Assembly (NCBI GenBank): GCA_026709365.1
Contig: JAPOTD010000070.1
Coordinates: 26,215-90,214, forward strand
Length of the DNA stretch: 64,000 bases
Direction: 5' to 3'
DNA from: Gammaproteobacteria bacterium
GTDB taxonomy: Bacteria > Pseudomonadota > Gammaproteobacteria > Pseudomonadales > Azotimanducaceae
Shown piece after piece: positions 9,523-18,482 of this stretch (position 1 is the stretch's first letter; every line of letters starts with the position of its first letter). Below the pieces are notes generated by a model. It made no database searches. It was not told the origin of the DNA and saw nothing but the letters and a program-made list of their open reading frames with translations. The position numbers were made by a program, and so were the translations under genes.

Positions 9523-10005
9523 TCAGTCGCGGAAGTTGTCGAACTGCAGCGGAACCTCCAGCTCGGCATCCTTCAGCAGGGCGATGACCGCTTGGAGGTC
9601 GTCGCGCTTCTTGCCGGTGACGCGCACCTTCTCGCCGTTGATCTGGGCTTGGACCTTGCGCTTGGAATCCTTCAGCAGCTTCGTGATCCGCTTCGCCGAA
9701 TCCCGGTCGATGCCCTGCTTGAGCCGGAACAACTGACGGCGCTGCTTGCCAGCGCCCTCTATCGGCTGCGCATCCAGGCTGGCGGCATCGATCTTGCGGC
9801 TGGCCATCTTGGCGCGCAGCATGTCCTCCATCTGCTTCAGCTGGAAGTCCTCGAAGGCGGCCAGTTGGATGCCGTGGTCGGAGAGTTCGAAGCTTGCGTC
9901 CACCCCGCGAAAGTCGAAACGCGAACGCAGCTCGCGGGACGCCTGATCGACGGCGTTGCGCACCTCCTGCAGATCCACCTCGGAGACGACATCGAATGCG
10001 GGCAT
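9523..10005 (-). CDS. yajQ: YajQ-family nucleotide-binding protein (UPF0234)
   Basis: A 160-residue soluble protein that opens with PAFDVVSEVDLQEVRNAVDQA and contains SRFDFRG, KIDAASLDAQPIEGAGKQRRQ and the ending LPLQFDNFRD-like PLQFDNFRD, all hallmarks of YajQ. Family members bind cyclic di-GMP in Xanthomonas and Pseudomonas and act with transcription factors. ATG 10003-10005 follows GGAGGTG. It probably starts the transcript that continues into the AmpG-like gene, about 140 bases downstream. Confidence 0.95.
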   Translation of the reverse strand: MPAFDVVSEVDLQEVRNAVDQASRELRSRFDFRGVDASFELSDHGIQLAAFEDFQLKQMEDMLRAKMASRKIDAASLDAQPIEGAGKQRRQLFRLKQGIDRDSAKRITKLLKDSKRKVQAQINGEKVRVTGKKRDDLQAVIALLKDAELEVPLQFDNFRD

Positions 10006-10080
10006 GGCTTCACCTCCTGCCGTTCAGCTACCTATAATGACGCTGCGCGATTATAGCCAACAAGGCGAAGTCTCGGACCA

Positions 10081-10178
10081 GCGCCTCTCGCCCAGAGGGC
10101 GAGAGGCGGTTGGAGTTTCGCTGCGCGAAACTCCGCGCTCAGCGTCTAGGCCGGATTCCGAGATGTTTCTTCGTCGGC
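10081..10178 (+). repeat. R repeat, copy b
   Basis: The variable hairpin is GCCTCTCGCCC paired with GGGCGAGAGGC. The conserved hairpin (GGAGTTTCG / CGAAACTCC) follows, then the tail GCTC...GGCCGGATTCCGAGATGTTT. It lies in the divergent region between yajQ and the adenosyltransferase, so it may be transcribed with either gene. Confidence 0.85.
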
Positions 10179-10296
10179 ACGCCAGCAACAAGATGGCGGC
10201 GAGACGCAGCAGTCGATGCGTGCGACGGCTGGGTTCCGCGATCAGGAAAAGCCAACCCGGCGGGCGCCGCATCCCGCCCCATATAGGCCACCAGCC

Positions 10297-10839
10297 ATGA
10301 ATCAACGCAAGTCCAAGCCGCGCCACCGCATCAGCCGCGTGACCACCCGCCGGGGCGACGGCGGCGAAAGCCAGCTGGCCGACGGCAGCAAGCGGCCGAA
10401 GAGCGATGCGCTGTTCGCCGCCATCGGCGACGTCGATGAGCTCAACAGCCAGTTCGGCGTCTTGCTCACGGAGGTTGCCGACGTCGACTTGGCGGCCCAA
10501 CTGCGCGAAATCCAGCAGCAACTCTTCGACCTAGGCGCCCACTTGGCCACGGTGGGCGAATTGCCCGCACCGGGCGTGGAACGCCTGGAGTCGGCCCTAT
10601 CGGCGATGAATGAGGCCTTGCCGCCGCTCACGGAGTTCGTGCTGCCCGGCGGCAGCCGCTCCGGAGCGGCCGCGCACGTCTGCCGCAGCGTCTGCCGCCG
10701 CGCCGAGCGCAGCCTGTGGCGCGCAGATATGCCCGATGGCGGCCGCTACCTCAACCGCTTGGGCGACTATTGCTTCGTGCTGGCGCGGGCCCTGAACGCG
10801 GAAGACGACCTGCCGGAAGATCTTTGGCGTGGAGTCTGA
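10297..10839 (+). CDS. PduO-type cob(I)alamin adenosyltransferase
   Basis: Transfers adenosyl from ATP to cob(I)alamin to make coenzyme B12. Its 180 residues contain the ATP-binding N-terminus VTTRRGDGGESQLADG (a variant of TRxGDxG), the helix ALFAAIGDVDELNSQFG, and the ATP/cobalamin motifs VCRSVCRRAER and LNRLGDYCFVLAR. ATG 10297 is chosen because upstream codons come from repeat-derived DNA. No cobalamin riboswitch (B12 box) is visible in the 290-base leader. No B12-dependent mutase is present in the window. Confidence 0.92.
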   Translation: MNQRKSKPRHRISRVTTRRGDGGESQLADGSKRPKSDALFAAIGDVDELNSQFGVLLTEVADVDLAAQLREIQQQLFDLGAHLATVGELPAPGVERLESALSAMNEALPPLTEFVLPGGSRSGAAAHVCRSVCRRAERSLWRADMPDGGRYLNRLGDYCFVLARALNAEDDLPEDLWRGV

Positions 10840-10908
10840 GAGCGCTCGTCCCGACTAAGACGGCGTTCGAGGGAAAAAGCTGGTGCTGTTTCCGCATCGC
10901 CATCCGCA

Positions 10909-11007
10909 GACCAAGACCACTATGAGCGCTACGGGTTCAAGCCCCTAGTGTGCTCGCCGCACCGCCTGCTTCTGCCGCTGAAAACCTTCGAGTCGCTCGG
11001 ACTGTAG
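10909..11007 (+). pseudogene. Remnant of a GNAT acetyltransferase, toxin-like
   Basis: The frame ending at TAG 11005-11007 encodes DQDHYERYGFKP followed by HRLLLPLKTFESLGL. This is the typical C-terminus of GNAT acetyltransferases of the AtaT/TacT toxin type (YERYGF, then LPLKT). No acetyl-CoA-binding domain is found upstream; the gene is truncated directly after the adenosyltransferase. No RHH (DUF1778) antitoxin is present. It is probably a decayed toxin-antitoxin module. Confidence 0.65.
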
Positions 11008-11104
11008 CCGAAAGTGCGCATCGATCTGCCGAACTGGAACGGTCGCGAATTATACGCTCACGGTAGGCAGGTGCATGCTAAGTGCGCAACCTCCCTGCCG
11101 CCCC

Positions 11105-13276
11105 CTACTCCACCAACCCCATAGCCGCCAGGAAGAACGCGTACTCCTCAGCCACTTCGCGCAGCGAGTCGAAGCGCCCGGACTTGCCGCCGTGTCCGGC
11201 GCCCATGTTGGTCTTGAGCAGCAGCAGGTTGTCGTCGGTCTTCAGGGTGCGCAGCTTGGCGACGTACTTAGCGGGCTCCCAATAGGTCACCCGCGGGTCG
11301 TTCAATCCGGCGGTGACCAGCATCGGCGGATAGGCGCCGGCTTTTAGCTGGTCATAGGGGGAATAGGAGCGGATCAGCCGGAACGCTTCGGCGTCCTCGA
11401 TGGGGTTGCCCCACTCCGGCCATTCGATGGGGGTCAGCGGCAGGCTGTCGTCCAGCATGGTGTTCAGCACATCCACGAAGGGCACGTGGGCGGCCACGGC
11501 GCCCCAGAGTTCCGGGGCTTGGTTGACCACGGCGCCCATGAGCTTGCCGCCGGCGCTGCCGCCGGCGATGGCGATGCGGCCCGCCTGGGCGTGGCCGGTG
11601 CCGATCAGGTGCCGGGCCACGTCCACGAAGTCGTTGAAGGTGTTGGTCCGGCGCGTGAGCTTGCCAGCCTCGTACCAGTGGTAGCCGAGGTCGTCGCCGC
11701 CCCGGATGTGGGCGATGGCGGCGATGAAGCCGCGGTCAAGCAGCGACAGGCGCGACGTCGAGAACGAGGGCGGGATGGCGTGGCCGTAGGCGCCGTAGGC
11801 ATACAGGTAAAGCGGGGCGCTGCCGTCCGTGGGCACATCCTTGCGGCGCACGATGGAGACCGGAACCCGGGCCCCGTCGCGGGCCGGGGCGTTCAGCCTC
11901 TCCGTGACGTAAAGCGATGGATCGTAGCCGCTGGGAATTTGCCGAACCTTGCGCGCTTCGAGGTCACTTCGGTCAAGATGGTAGTCATACACGGTGTCGG
12001 GGGTGACCATCGAGGTGTAGTTCAGACGCAATGAGCGGGTCTCGAACTCGGGGTTGTTGCCCAGGCTCACGGCATAGGCGGCTTCGGGAAAGTCGATGTG
12101 GGCGCTGTCCCCTGCGCCGTCGATCAGGCGAATTTGGTCCAGGCCGTCCACCCGCTCCTGCACGGCGATGAAGTCCGCGAACGGCTGGAAGCCGCGGATG
12201 TAGAGCGCATCGGAGCCCTCCAGCAGGGATGTCCAAGCCTGCTCGGAAAGGTCATCGCCGGCGGCAACGGCCAAGCGGGTGTTCTTGTGCCGGTCGTTGG
12301 TGCGCATGATGAAGCGGTCGCCCTGATGGTCCACGGAATACTCGTGGCCAGCCCGGCGCGGGGCGACCAGGCGGGGCTTGGCATCCAAGTCATTGGCGGG
12401 GATCAGGTACGCCTCCGAGGTCACGTGGTCGGCGGCATGGATGATGACGTGCTGCTTGGATGCCGAAGCCGAGATGCCCACGAAAAAGCCCGGATCGGAC
12501 TCCTCGTAAACGAGGGCGTCCTCGGCTGCCGGCTCGCCCAGCCGATGCCGCCGCACTTGGTAGGGACGCCAATTCCCATCGACCACCGTGTAGAGAAACG
12601 CCGAATCGTCAGCCGCCCATACCGGGCTGCCGACAGTGTCCTCGATGGCATCCTCAAGCAGTTCGCCGCGGCGAAGGTCCTTGACCACCAAGCGAAAGCG
12701 CTCCGAGCCGTTGGTGTCCGTGCTGTAGGCCATGAGCTGGCCGTTGTTGCTGACCGCCAATGCCCCCAGGCGAAAGTACTCAAGGCCCTTTGCCAATGCG
12801 GGCTCATCGAGAATGGTCCGGGCTTCCCCGGTCGGGGCCAGCCGAGCATCCGGGGCATCCGCAGGCCAGCGCGACCAGATGCGGTACTGTCCGTCCCGCG
12901 GGTAGCGCCACTGGTAGAACCAAGCCCCTTCGCGCACCGGGACGCTGGCCTCATCGGGCTGCTGGCGGGCCTTGATCTCCTCGAACAGGGTGTCCACCGA
13001 AGTCGCGTGAGGCGCCATTGCCGCCTCGAAGTAGCGGTTCTCCGCTTCGAGGTAGGCCAGCACATCGGCATCGTCCACCTTGGGGTAGCTGTCGTCCTTC
13101 AACCAGTGGAAGGGGTCCTCAACGGTGATGCCGTGGTGGGTGTAGGCGTGCGGACGCATGTCCGCCTTGGGCGGCTGCGGCAGCGGCTTCGAGTCAGGCA
13201 TGGGCGTTTCCCGTTCGGTACAGGCGGCGATGGTGAGCAGCAAGAGCATTGCGCCGATATGAGCCCGGAAGGTCAT
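11105..13276 (-). CDS. S9 family serine peptidase, oligopeptidase B type, lipoprotein
   Basis: Prolyl-oligopeptidase-clan enzyme (723 aa) with an N-terminal beta-propeller and a C-terminal alpha/beta-hydrolase domain. The catalytic triad is visible: Ser574 in GGSAGG, Asp660 in NDPRVTYWEPAKY and His695 in GAGHGG. The propeller-hydrolase junction and the sequence WPEWGNP point to oligopeptidase B, which cuts short peptides after Arg or Lys. The N-terminus has a lipobox (LLLLTIAAC), so it should be lipid-anchored in the envelope. Its ATG overlaps the alpha-E stop (ATGA), so it is translated with the ATP-grasp/alpha-E genes. Confidence 0.92.
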   Translation of the reverse strand: MTFRAHIGAMLLLLTIAACTERETPMPDSKPLPQPPKADMRPHAYTHHGITVEDPFHWLKDDSYPKVDDADVLAYLEAENRYFEAAMAPHATSVDTLFEEIKARQQPDEASVPVREGAWFYQWRYPRDGQYRIWSRWPADAPDARLAPTGEARTILDEPALAKGLEYFRLGALAVSNNGQLMAYSTDTNGSERFRLVVKDLRRGELLEDAIEDTVGSPVWAADDSAFLYTVVDGNWRPYQVRRHRLGEPAAEDALVYEESDPGFFVGISASASKQHVIIHAADHVTSEAYLIPANDLDAKPRLVAPRRAGHEYSVDHQGDRFIMRTNDRHKNTRLAVAAGDDLSEQAWTSLLEGSDALYIRGFQPFADFIAVQERVDGLDQIRLIDGAGDSAHIDFPEAAYAVSLGNNPEFETRSLRLNYTSMVTPDTVYDYHLDRSDLEARKVRQIPSGYDPSLYVTERLNAPARDGARVPVSIVRRKDVPTDGSAPLYLYAYGAYGHAIPPSFSTSRLSLLDRGFIAAIAHIRGGDDLGYHWYEAGKLTRRTNTFNDFVDVARHLIGTGHAQAGRIAIAGGSAGGKLMGAVVNQAPELWGAVAAHVPFVDVLNTMLDDSLPLTPIEWPEWGNPIEDAEAFRLIRSYSPYDQLKAGAYPPMLVTAGLNDPRVTYWEPAKYVAKLRTLKTDDNLLLLKTNMGAGHGGKSGRFDSLREVAEEYAFFLAAMGLVE

Positions 13277-14316
13277 CTCGGCGAGCCCTCCGGCTTAGGC
13301 AATGTCGCCTCACGAGGCGCGAATCCGTTGTTGCCGAAGGGCATTTCCCCCTGTGCCGGCGCGGGTTGGACGGTGTCCTCGGGCACTCGAAACCAGGTTT
13401 CCGTGATCGACTCGTGCAACTGACCGAGCTGCACTTGGCATTCATCAAGGAACCGATGCAGGGAATCGCGATCGAGGGTGCCCAAATCGGATGACGCCAA
13501 AAACCCGGCTGCTTGGTCGCAGGCGCGCAGCGGGGCTTCGTGGCGCGGCAGCGAGCGGATGTGGCGGCGGATGGCGTTCAGGCAGTAGGCATAGGAACGC
13601 GGCAGCCCCGGCTCCCGGAACAGGAATTCCAGCACCAACGGCCGCGTGACGGGTGCGCCGACGATGCCTTGGTAGGACTGGCGGGCATTTAGGGAGCCGA
13701 GCACGCTGCGCCACTGAATCTCCCGGAACGGGGCGAGGTCGAGGCCGGGCGGCAGCAAGTCGTTGGAGCGCACGTCAATGATGCGGGTGGTCATGTCGGC
13801 CCGCTCGATGCGGCTGCCGAGGCGCAGCAGTTGCCACGGGGCGCCGTGCAGCATGTTCTGCGACAGGAAGCCCTCCAGCCGCTGCACTCGGCTGCTGATG
13901 CCTTCGAGGGCGGCATGGCGCTTGATTCGGGACAGGTTCGGCCCGAGTGCTGCGTGAGCGAACAGATGCAGGTCGTTGACATGCTCGAAGGTGGGGCCAG
14001 GCATGGTTTCGCGCACCGTTCGGGCGTTCTCCCGCGCCGCCGAAATGGCGCTGGTGATCGCCGATGAGTGCCGGGCGTCGCAGGTGAGGAAGCGGCACAC
14101 GTTGCGCTCGCTCGACTCGCCGTACAGCAGGTCGAACAATGCCTCCGAGCCGGTGATGTCGATCAGCGGCCGCCAGCCGAGGGCCACCCGGCCGGGCATG
14201 TCCATCAGCATGTTGGCGTTGACGCTGATCAGCCGCGCCGTGTTGTCGGCTCGCTCCATGTAGCGCCCCAGCCAGTAGATGCGCTCCGCGACTCGGGAAA
14301 GCAGCCGGTGCCTCAT
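13273..14316 (-). CDS. Alpha-E domain protein (DUF403)
   Basis: All-helical alpha-E protein (347 aa) opening with LLSRVAERIYWLGRYMERADNTARL, the family signature. A second SRIERADMTTRIIDV repeat of the same ERA-D-TAR pattern lies near residue 175. Known families couple alpha-E with circularly permuted ATP-grasp proteins, as here; they are predicted to act in peptide-bond or amide synthesis but are poorly characterised. ATG 14314-14316 overlaps the ATP-grasp stop by 4 bases, and its own stop overlaps the peptidase start. Confidence 0.9.
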   Translation of the reverse strand: MRHRLLSRVAERIYWLGRYMERADNTARLISVNANMLMDMPGRVALGWRPLIDITGSEALFDLLYGESSERNVCRFLTCDARHSSAITSAISAARENARTVRETMPGPTFEHVNDLHLFAHAALGPNLSRIKRHAALEGISSRVQRLEGFLSQNMLHGAPWQLLRLGSRIERADMTTRIIDVRSNDLLPPGLDLAPFREIQWRSVLGSLNARQSYQGIVGAPVTRPLVLEFLFREPGLPRSYAYCLNAIRRHIRSLPRHEAPLRACDQAAGFLASSDLGTLDRDSLHRFLDECQVQLGQLHESITETWFRVPEDTVQPAPAQGEMPFGNNGFAPREATLPKPEGSPR

Positions 14317-15827
14317 CTTGCCAAGTCCACGATCCAAGTGTCCTTGCTGCCGCCGCCTTGGGAGGAGTTCACCACCATGGAACCCTTGTTCATGGCCACC
14401 CGGGTCAGTCCGCCCATGGTCACATGGATGTCCGCCCCGGAAAGGATGAAGGGGCGCAGGTCCAAGTGTCGGGGCTGCAGCCTATCGGCGCTGCTCGGCG
14501 CACCGGCCAAGGTGGGCGCCGTGGACAGGGTCAGCATCGGCTGCGCCATGTAGTTGCGCGGATTGGCGCGCACGGCGCGGGCGAACGCATTGCGCTGCCG
14601 CTTGCTGGCCTTCGGGCCGATCAGCATGCCGTAGCCGCCGGACTCGTTGGCGGGCTTGACCACCATCTGGTCGAGGTTGTCGAGCACGTAGTCCCGATCG
14701 GCCTTCTCCACGCAACGGTAGGAGGGCACGTTGGCCAGCAGCGGCTCCTCGCCCAAGTAGTAGTGCACCATGTCCGGCACGTAGGTGTAGATCACCTTGT
14801 CGTCCGCCACGCCGCAGCCGGGCGCGTTGGCCAGCGCCACGTTGCCCGCCTGCCAAGCCCGCATCAAGCCGGGCACGCCGAGCACGGAATCGGGACGGAA
14901 CGCCTTCGGATCGAGGAACAAGTCGTCAATGCGCCGGTAGATCACGTCCACCCGCACCCGGCCGGCGATGGTCTTCATGTACACGCAGTCATCAGCGCCA
15001 ACCCTGAGGTCGGCGCCCTCTACCAGTTCCGCGCCCATCGCTTGGGCCAGGTAGGCGTGCTCGAAGTAGGCGGAGTTGTAGATGCCGGGGGTCAGCACAA
15101 CGATCTGCGGGGCGTCATTGCCCTCGGGCGCCAGGGAGCGCAGGCAGCCCGCCAGCCGTTGCGGGTAGTCGTCCACTGGATGGATGACATAGTCCTTGAA
15201 CAGCTCCGGGAAGACGCGCTTCATCACGGCGCGGTTCTCCAGCATGTAGGACACGCCCGAAGGCACCCGCAAGTTGTCTTCGAGCACATAGAGGGCGCCG
15301 TCCCGATCACGCACCAGATCGGTGCCGCAGACATGGGCCCAAATGCCCTGGGGCGGGTCGATGCCCACGCACCGGGGCCGAAACTCGCGGGATTTCTCGA
15401 TGTACGCCGCAGGCACCACGCCATCGCGCAGGATGCGTTGATGGTGGTAAACGTCATCAATGAAGGCGTTCAAGGCCCGCACCCGCTGGGTCAGCCCCTG
15501 GGCGATTGCGTCCCATTCACGCTTACGGATCAGGCGCGGCACGATGTCGAAGGGCCATTCCCGGTCGATGCCGCCGGACTTGATCGGCTGAGAGGCGGCC
15601 TCCCCCCGGGCTCCCCGGCTGACGGCTCCGGTGTCGTACACCGTGAAGGTGATGCCCATGGTGCGAATCGCCAGCTCCGCGGCGGCGGCCCGCTCGGAAA
15701 GCGCCTCGTCAGTCAGCCGCGACAACACCCGCAGCAAAGGCCCGGCGCCGGGGCGGGCTCGGCCATTGGGCATGACCAGTTCATCCCAAAGGCCCGCGGC
15801 TTCGTACTGCTTCCAATCGATGGGCAT
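14313..15827 (-). CDS. Circularly permuted type 2 ATP-grasp protein
   Basis: A 504-residue protein of the CP-ATP-grasp family (DUF404/DUF407). Segments seen are RPWPFDIVPR-like REWPFDIVPRLIRKREW, GIDPPQGIWAHVCGTDLVRD, LYVLEDNLRVPSGVSYMLENR, VVLTPGIYNSAYFEHAYLA and VKPANESGGYGMLIG (ATP-binding loop). ATP-grasp enzymes join an acyl-phosphate to an amine; the substrate is unknown. ATG 15827 is chosen since MPIDWKQYEA matches the family start. It lies 13 bases after a small ORF and overlaps the alpha-E gene. Confidence 0.92.
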   Translation of the reverse strand: MPIDWKQYEAAGLWDELVMPNGRARPGAGPLLRVLSRLTDEALSERAAAAELAIRTMGITFTVYDTGAVSRGARGEAASQPIKSGGIDREWPFDIVPRLIRKREWDAIAQGLTQRVRALNAFIDDVYHHQRILRDGVVPAAYIEKSREFRPRCVGIDPPQGIWAHVCGTDLVRDRDGALYVLEDNLRVPSGVSYMLENRAVMKRVFPELFKDYVIHPVDDYPQRLAGCLRSLAPEGNDAPQIVVLTPGIYNSAYFEHAYLAQAMGAELVEGADLRVGADDCVYMKTIAGRVRVDVIYRRIDDLFLDPKAFRPDSVLGVPGLMRAWQAGNVALANAPGCGVADDKVIYTYVPDMVHYYLGEEPLLANVPSYRCVEKADRDYVLDNLDQMVVKPANESGGYGMLIGPKASKRQRNAFARAVRANPRNYMAQPMLTLSTAPTLAGAPSSADRLQPRHLDLRPFILSGADIHVTMGGLTRVAMNKGSMVVNSSQGGGSKDTWIVDLAR

Positions 15828-15840
15828 CAGGGCGCGCCGA

Positions 15841-16002
15841 TCAATCCGCCGCGTCCGCCTTGCCAATGCCAGGCGCCGCATGGGCGGACAGGGCCGACTT
15901 GGCCATGCCGGTTTGCGGCCCTTTGAGCGCTTTGGCGGCGCGTTCGTTGGCCTTGATCTTGCTCATGATGGCCGCGGAGGCGCCGAATTTGTGGCTTGGC
16001 AT
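15841..16002 (-). CDS. Small Ala/Lys-rich protein upstream of the ATP-grasp gene
   Basis: A 53-residue ORF with an AAGGA ribosome site before ATG 16000-16002. Composition is Ala-, Lys- and Gly-rich with no Cys or Trp. The first 35 residues look helical and cationic, and the end (GIGKADAAD) is acidic. I recognise no family. It is the first gene of the tight run leading to ATP-grasp, alpha-E and the S9 peptidase, 13 bases before the ATP-grasp start. It could be a peptide substrate or carrier for them, or a leader peptide. That is inference from position only. Confidence 0.5.
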   Translation of the reverse strand: MPSHKFGASAAIMSKIKANERAAKALKGPQTGMAKSALSAHAAPGIGKADAAD

Positions 16003-16251
16003 GCTTTTTTCCTTGCGTTGGGTGCCCAATTAGGTCGGCGTCGCCAGTGGATTTGCGGCAGAAGCTGGACTAAGGGGCTTTGGAATTTTGGCAGACGCCT
16101 CCCTGATGCACCGTGCGTACGGCCATATCAAGTCTGCCGATCGGTCACCGATTGCCTGATTCCTCTCCAAAGCGTCCCCCACCGTCAGCCGCCAGTCGCT
16201 TGGCGGGCGCGGCAGCACCGGCTCGCTGAACCTTCGGCACTCACCGGACGC

Positions 16252-17439
16252 TCAGTGCTCCTCGCGCCATTGCTTGATCGTTCGCGCCAGGCGGTTGCGC
16301 AGCCCAGCCTCGCCAACGGAGCCTCGCTGGGCCAGCAGGTACTTGGCAAGCGAGGGAATGCCTGCCCGAAACGCCGTGCCCTGTCCGGCTTCATCCCACA
16401 GAAAGCCCATGTCCGCAAGGATGTCTCTAGCGCAATCAACGCCATCCCAGCCGATGCCGAGCGCGGTTACGTGCGCTTCAAGCACAGTCTCGACCTCCCG
16501 TAGTGACAATTCCGTCTCGCCCAGGCCATGTGTGGCCAAGGCCTCGGCCGCTCCGACGACGCCCGCCCGCATCATCTCCTGCCAGCGGCGACCGTAATAG
16601 GTTGTTCGGGAAGCCATCACCGCGCGTTTCGCGGTCTTCAACTCGGCCTCGCCCACGACTTCCGCGCCCAAGGCCTCTATCTCGGCCCCCCACTTCTGGA
16701 GAAAGTAGGGGTAGCCGGCGCAGTCGCTGACAATTTCCTTGAGAGCGCCGCCGGTCATCTGGATGGGTGGCCGGCGCTGCGCGAGGGGTTCGACGAGACC
16801 ACGCTCCACGTCGCGGCGCGAGATTCCGCCGACTCGCTCGAAGATGGATCTTTCGATGAACGTGGCGCTCCACTCGCCGAGCCGGCGGTCGAGGGCGGGC
16901 GTCCCGGCCAAGGTAACCAGCAGAGGGTGCGCGTTGGAGACGATCTGCGCGGCGTTCAGCAGGGCCCGAACGGCATCCGGCCTCGATTCGTGAGCCTCGT
17001 CCACCGTAATCACTAGGCCGGTGCCCTGTGCCAAGCCACCGAGCACGTCGACCAGTGCGCCATCCCGCCGCCGCGCAAACTTCACCCCGCCACCTACGCC
17101 GAGCAACTGGCCTTCAACGCTGGCGATACCCCACTTTTGCAGGAGGCCGGGTTGCGTCAGGGTGTCGATCAACCGATCTGTTGACTCGATTTCACCGCCG
17201 GTCAGAGTGACAACCCGAACGCCCAGATGATCGGCCTCCCGCTCGAGTTCCCTGCACAGCACCGTCTTCCCATTGCCCCGAGGGCCTATGAGCACAAGGT
17301 TCTCGCCCTTGCCGCCACGTTGCACCACGCCGAGCCGACGTTTCATCGCGCCCAGGATGCGGTCCCGCCCGACCACCAATGCGGGCACGCCGCCAGCGCT
17401 GGGCGCAAATATGACCCTATTGTTCGTATGTGCCTCCAA
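16252..17439 (-). CDS. AAA-type ATPase, Orc/Cdc6-like
   Basis: A 395-residue ATPase. Walker A is GPRGNGKT with Lys58. Walker B is LVITVDEAHE near residue 145, and sensor-like VTLAGTPALDRRL follows at about 175. The N-terminus PALVVGRDRILGAMKRRLG resembles AAA_16/archaeal ATPase domains. The C-terminal third, past SDCAGYPYFLQKWGAEIEALG, looks like a helical and winged-helix module. Related proteins act in DNA replication control, mobile elements and defence; nothing here fixes the role. It heads a run of genes unlike the neighbouring core genes. Its frame stays open for 60 more codons after the TGA. Confidence 0.78.
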   Translation of the reverse strand: MEAHTNNRVIFAPSAGGVPALVVGRDRILGAMKRRLGVVQRGGKGENLVLIGPRGNGKTVLCRELEREADHLGVRVVTLTGGEIESTDRLIDTLTQPGLLQKWGIASVEGQLLGVGGGVKFARRRDGALVDVLGGLAQGTGLVITVDEAHESRPDAVRALLNAAQIVSNAHPLLVTLAGTPALDRRLGEWSATFIERSIFERVGGISRRDVERGLVEPLAQRRPPIQMTGGALKEIVSDCAGYPYFLQKWGAEIEALGAEVVGEAELKTAKRAVMASRTTYYGRRWQEMMRAGVVGAAEALATHGLGETELSLREVETVLEAHVTALGIGWDGVDCARDILADMGFLWDEAGQGTAFRAGIPSLAKYLLAQRGSVGEAGLRNRLARTIKQWREEH

Positions 17440-17632
17440 GACCCAACGGCGGTTCGAACATTGAGCGGATTGCTTCCCATCACAGCTCGTTCATGCGCTC
17501 AATAGTGCTTCAACGAGCTTGCCTTGTCACCTGCCTGAACGCCACGGGCTTGGCCTCAGAGAGAAGGCGGGGACTACAAGGATGCGCCGGTCTTGGTGTT
17601 GCTGGCAGCGTGGATGCATGAGGCATCCGCCG

Positions 17633-18325
17633 TCAAAGCTGTCGGCAGAGCTTCTCGCAGGGGATGCCGTCGCCATCGCCGTCCAATGCCAGCTTGTCGC
17701 AGGCCTCCAAGTGGTGGCGGGCTTCGGCGCAGGAGGCCATCTCCCTGCAATGTCGCTTCGCGGCGCAGGAAAACGCTTGGGAGCCAACCGCTGGCGAGGG
17801 GTTGGCGGCGGCCAGCTTACGTCGCTGTTGGCGTTCGCCGCGCCGCCACTCCCACGGCGGAACCGATGCGCCGACGCCCAGGGACCATAGGCCGCTGCCC
17901 AAGTCGCGCGCGGCTGCCTCGTCGGGGAGCCAGTTCTCGGTGGCGTAGCGCCTGTACACCCAAGCGTGGCCCTCGCGCACCATGTCCCGATTGACGTCGC
18001 GCCCGTCCAATTGGAGCCTTGCCAGTAGCCGACCGTAGCGGTCCTCGCCGCTTGGCGCCACCTGCACGGTGCGCCGAAACACCTTGTCGGCCAGGGCTTG
18101 GCGAGCGCGGGCACCCCATGGCTGGCCCCGCTCCGGGGCGTCAATCTCCGTCAGCCGAACCTTGACCTGCCTCGGCCCAGCGTCAGTTTGGCGAAGCAAG
18201 GTCACTGTGTCACCGTCGGCCACGGCGACCACATCGGCATGGAAGCACGAAGGCGCGATGCAGGTTTGGGCGGAAGCGCAAGCGGTGAAGAAGAATACGA
18301 CGGCAAACGCGAGGCAACGAACCAT
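17633..18325 (-). CDS. Secreted thermonuclease with Excalibur-like domain
   Basis: Staphylococcal-nuclease-like enzyme (230 aa), exported by a signal peptide (MVRCLAFAVVFFFTACASA). The nuclease core shows VVAVADGDTVTLL, VRLTEIDAPERGQPWG and EDRYGRLLARLQLDGRDVNRDMVREGHAWVYRRY, with the Asp, Arg and Glu positions of the family. The C-terminal 30 residues (CAEARHHLEACD, then DGDGDGIPCEKLC) match the Excalibur calcium-binding domain. It should degrade DNA and RNA in the periplasm or medium. ATG 18323-18325 is the likely start; a TTG two codons earlier is possible. Confidence 0.9.
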   Translation of the reverse strand: MVRCLAFAVVFFFTACASAQTCIAPSCFHADVVAVADGDTVTLLRQTDAGPRQVKVRLTEIDAPERGQPWGARARQALADKVFRRTVQVAPSGEDRYGRLLARLQLDGRDVNRDMVREGHAWVYRRYATENWLPDEAAARDLGSGLWSLGVGASVPPWEWRRGERQQRRKLAAANPSPAVGSQAFSCAAKRHCREMASCAEARHHLEACDKLALDGDGDGIPCEKLCRQL

Positions 18326-18482
18326 GGGCAATCTCGCACAAACGGGAAGGCCAATATACTACAGCGGGTGGCGTGGCGATTGGCGGCATGGGCGAACATC
18401 GGGGTGCCGCGGCGCTCGAACCTCGGGGACATTTCCGCTTTGCGTTGACAGAGCGGCGCTCGAACTTGTCACGACAAAACCC

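Noticed and set aside
10006..10296. A cobalamin riboswitch before the adenosyltransferase
   Set aside because: No B12-box (GCCACTG) is visible; the structure there is R repeat copy b.
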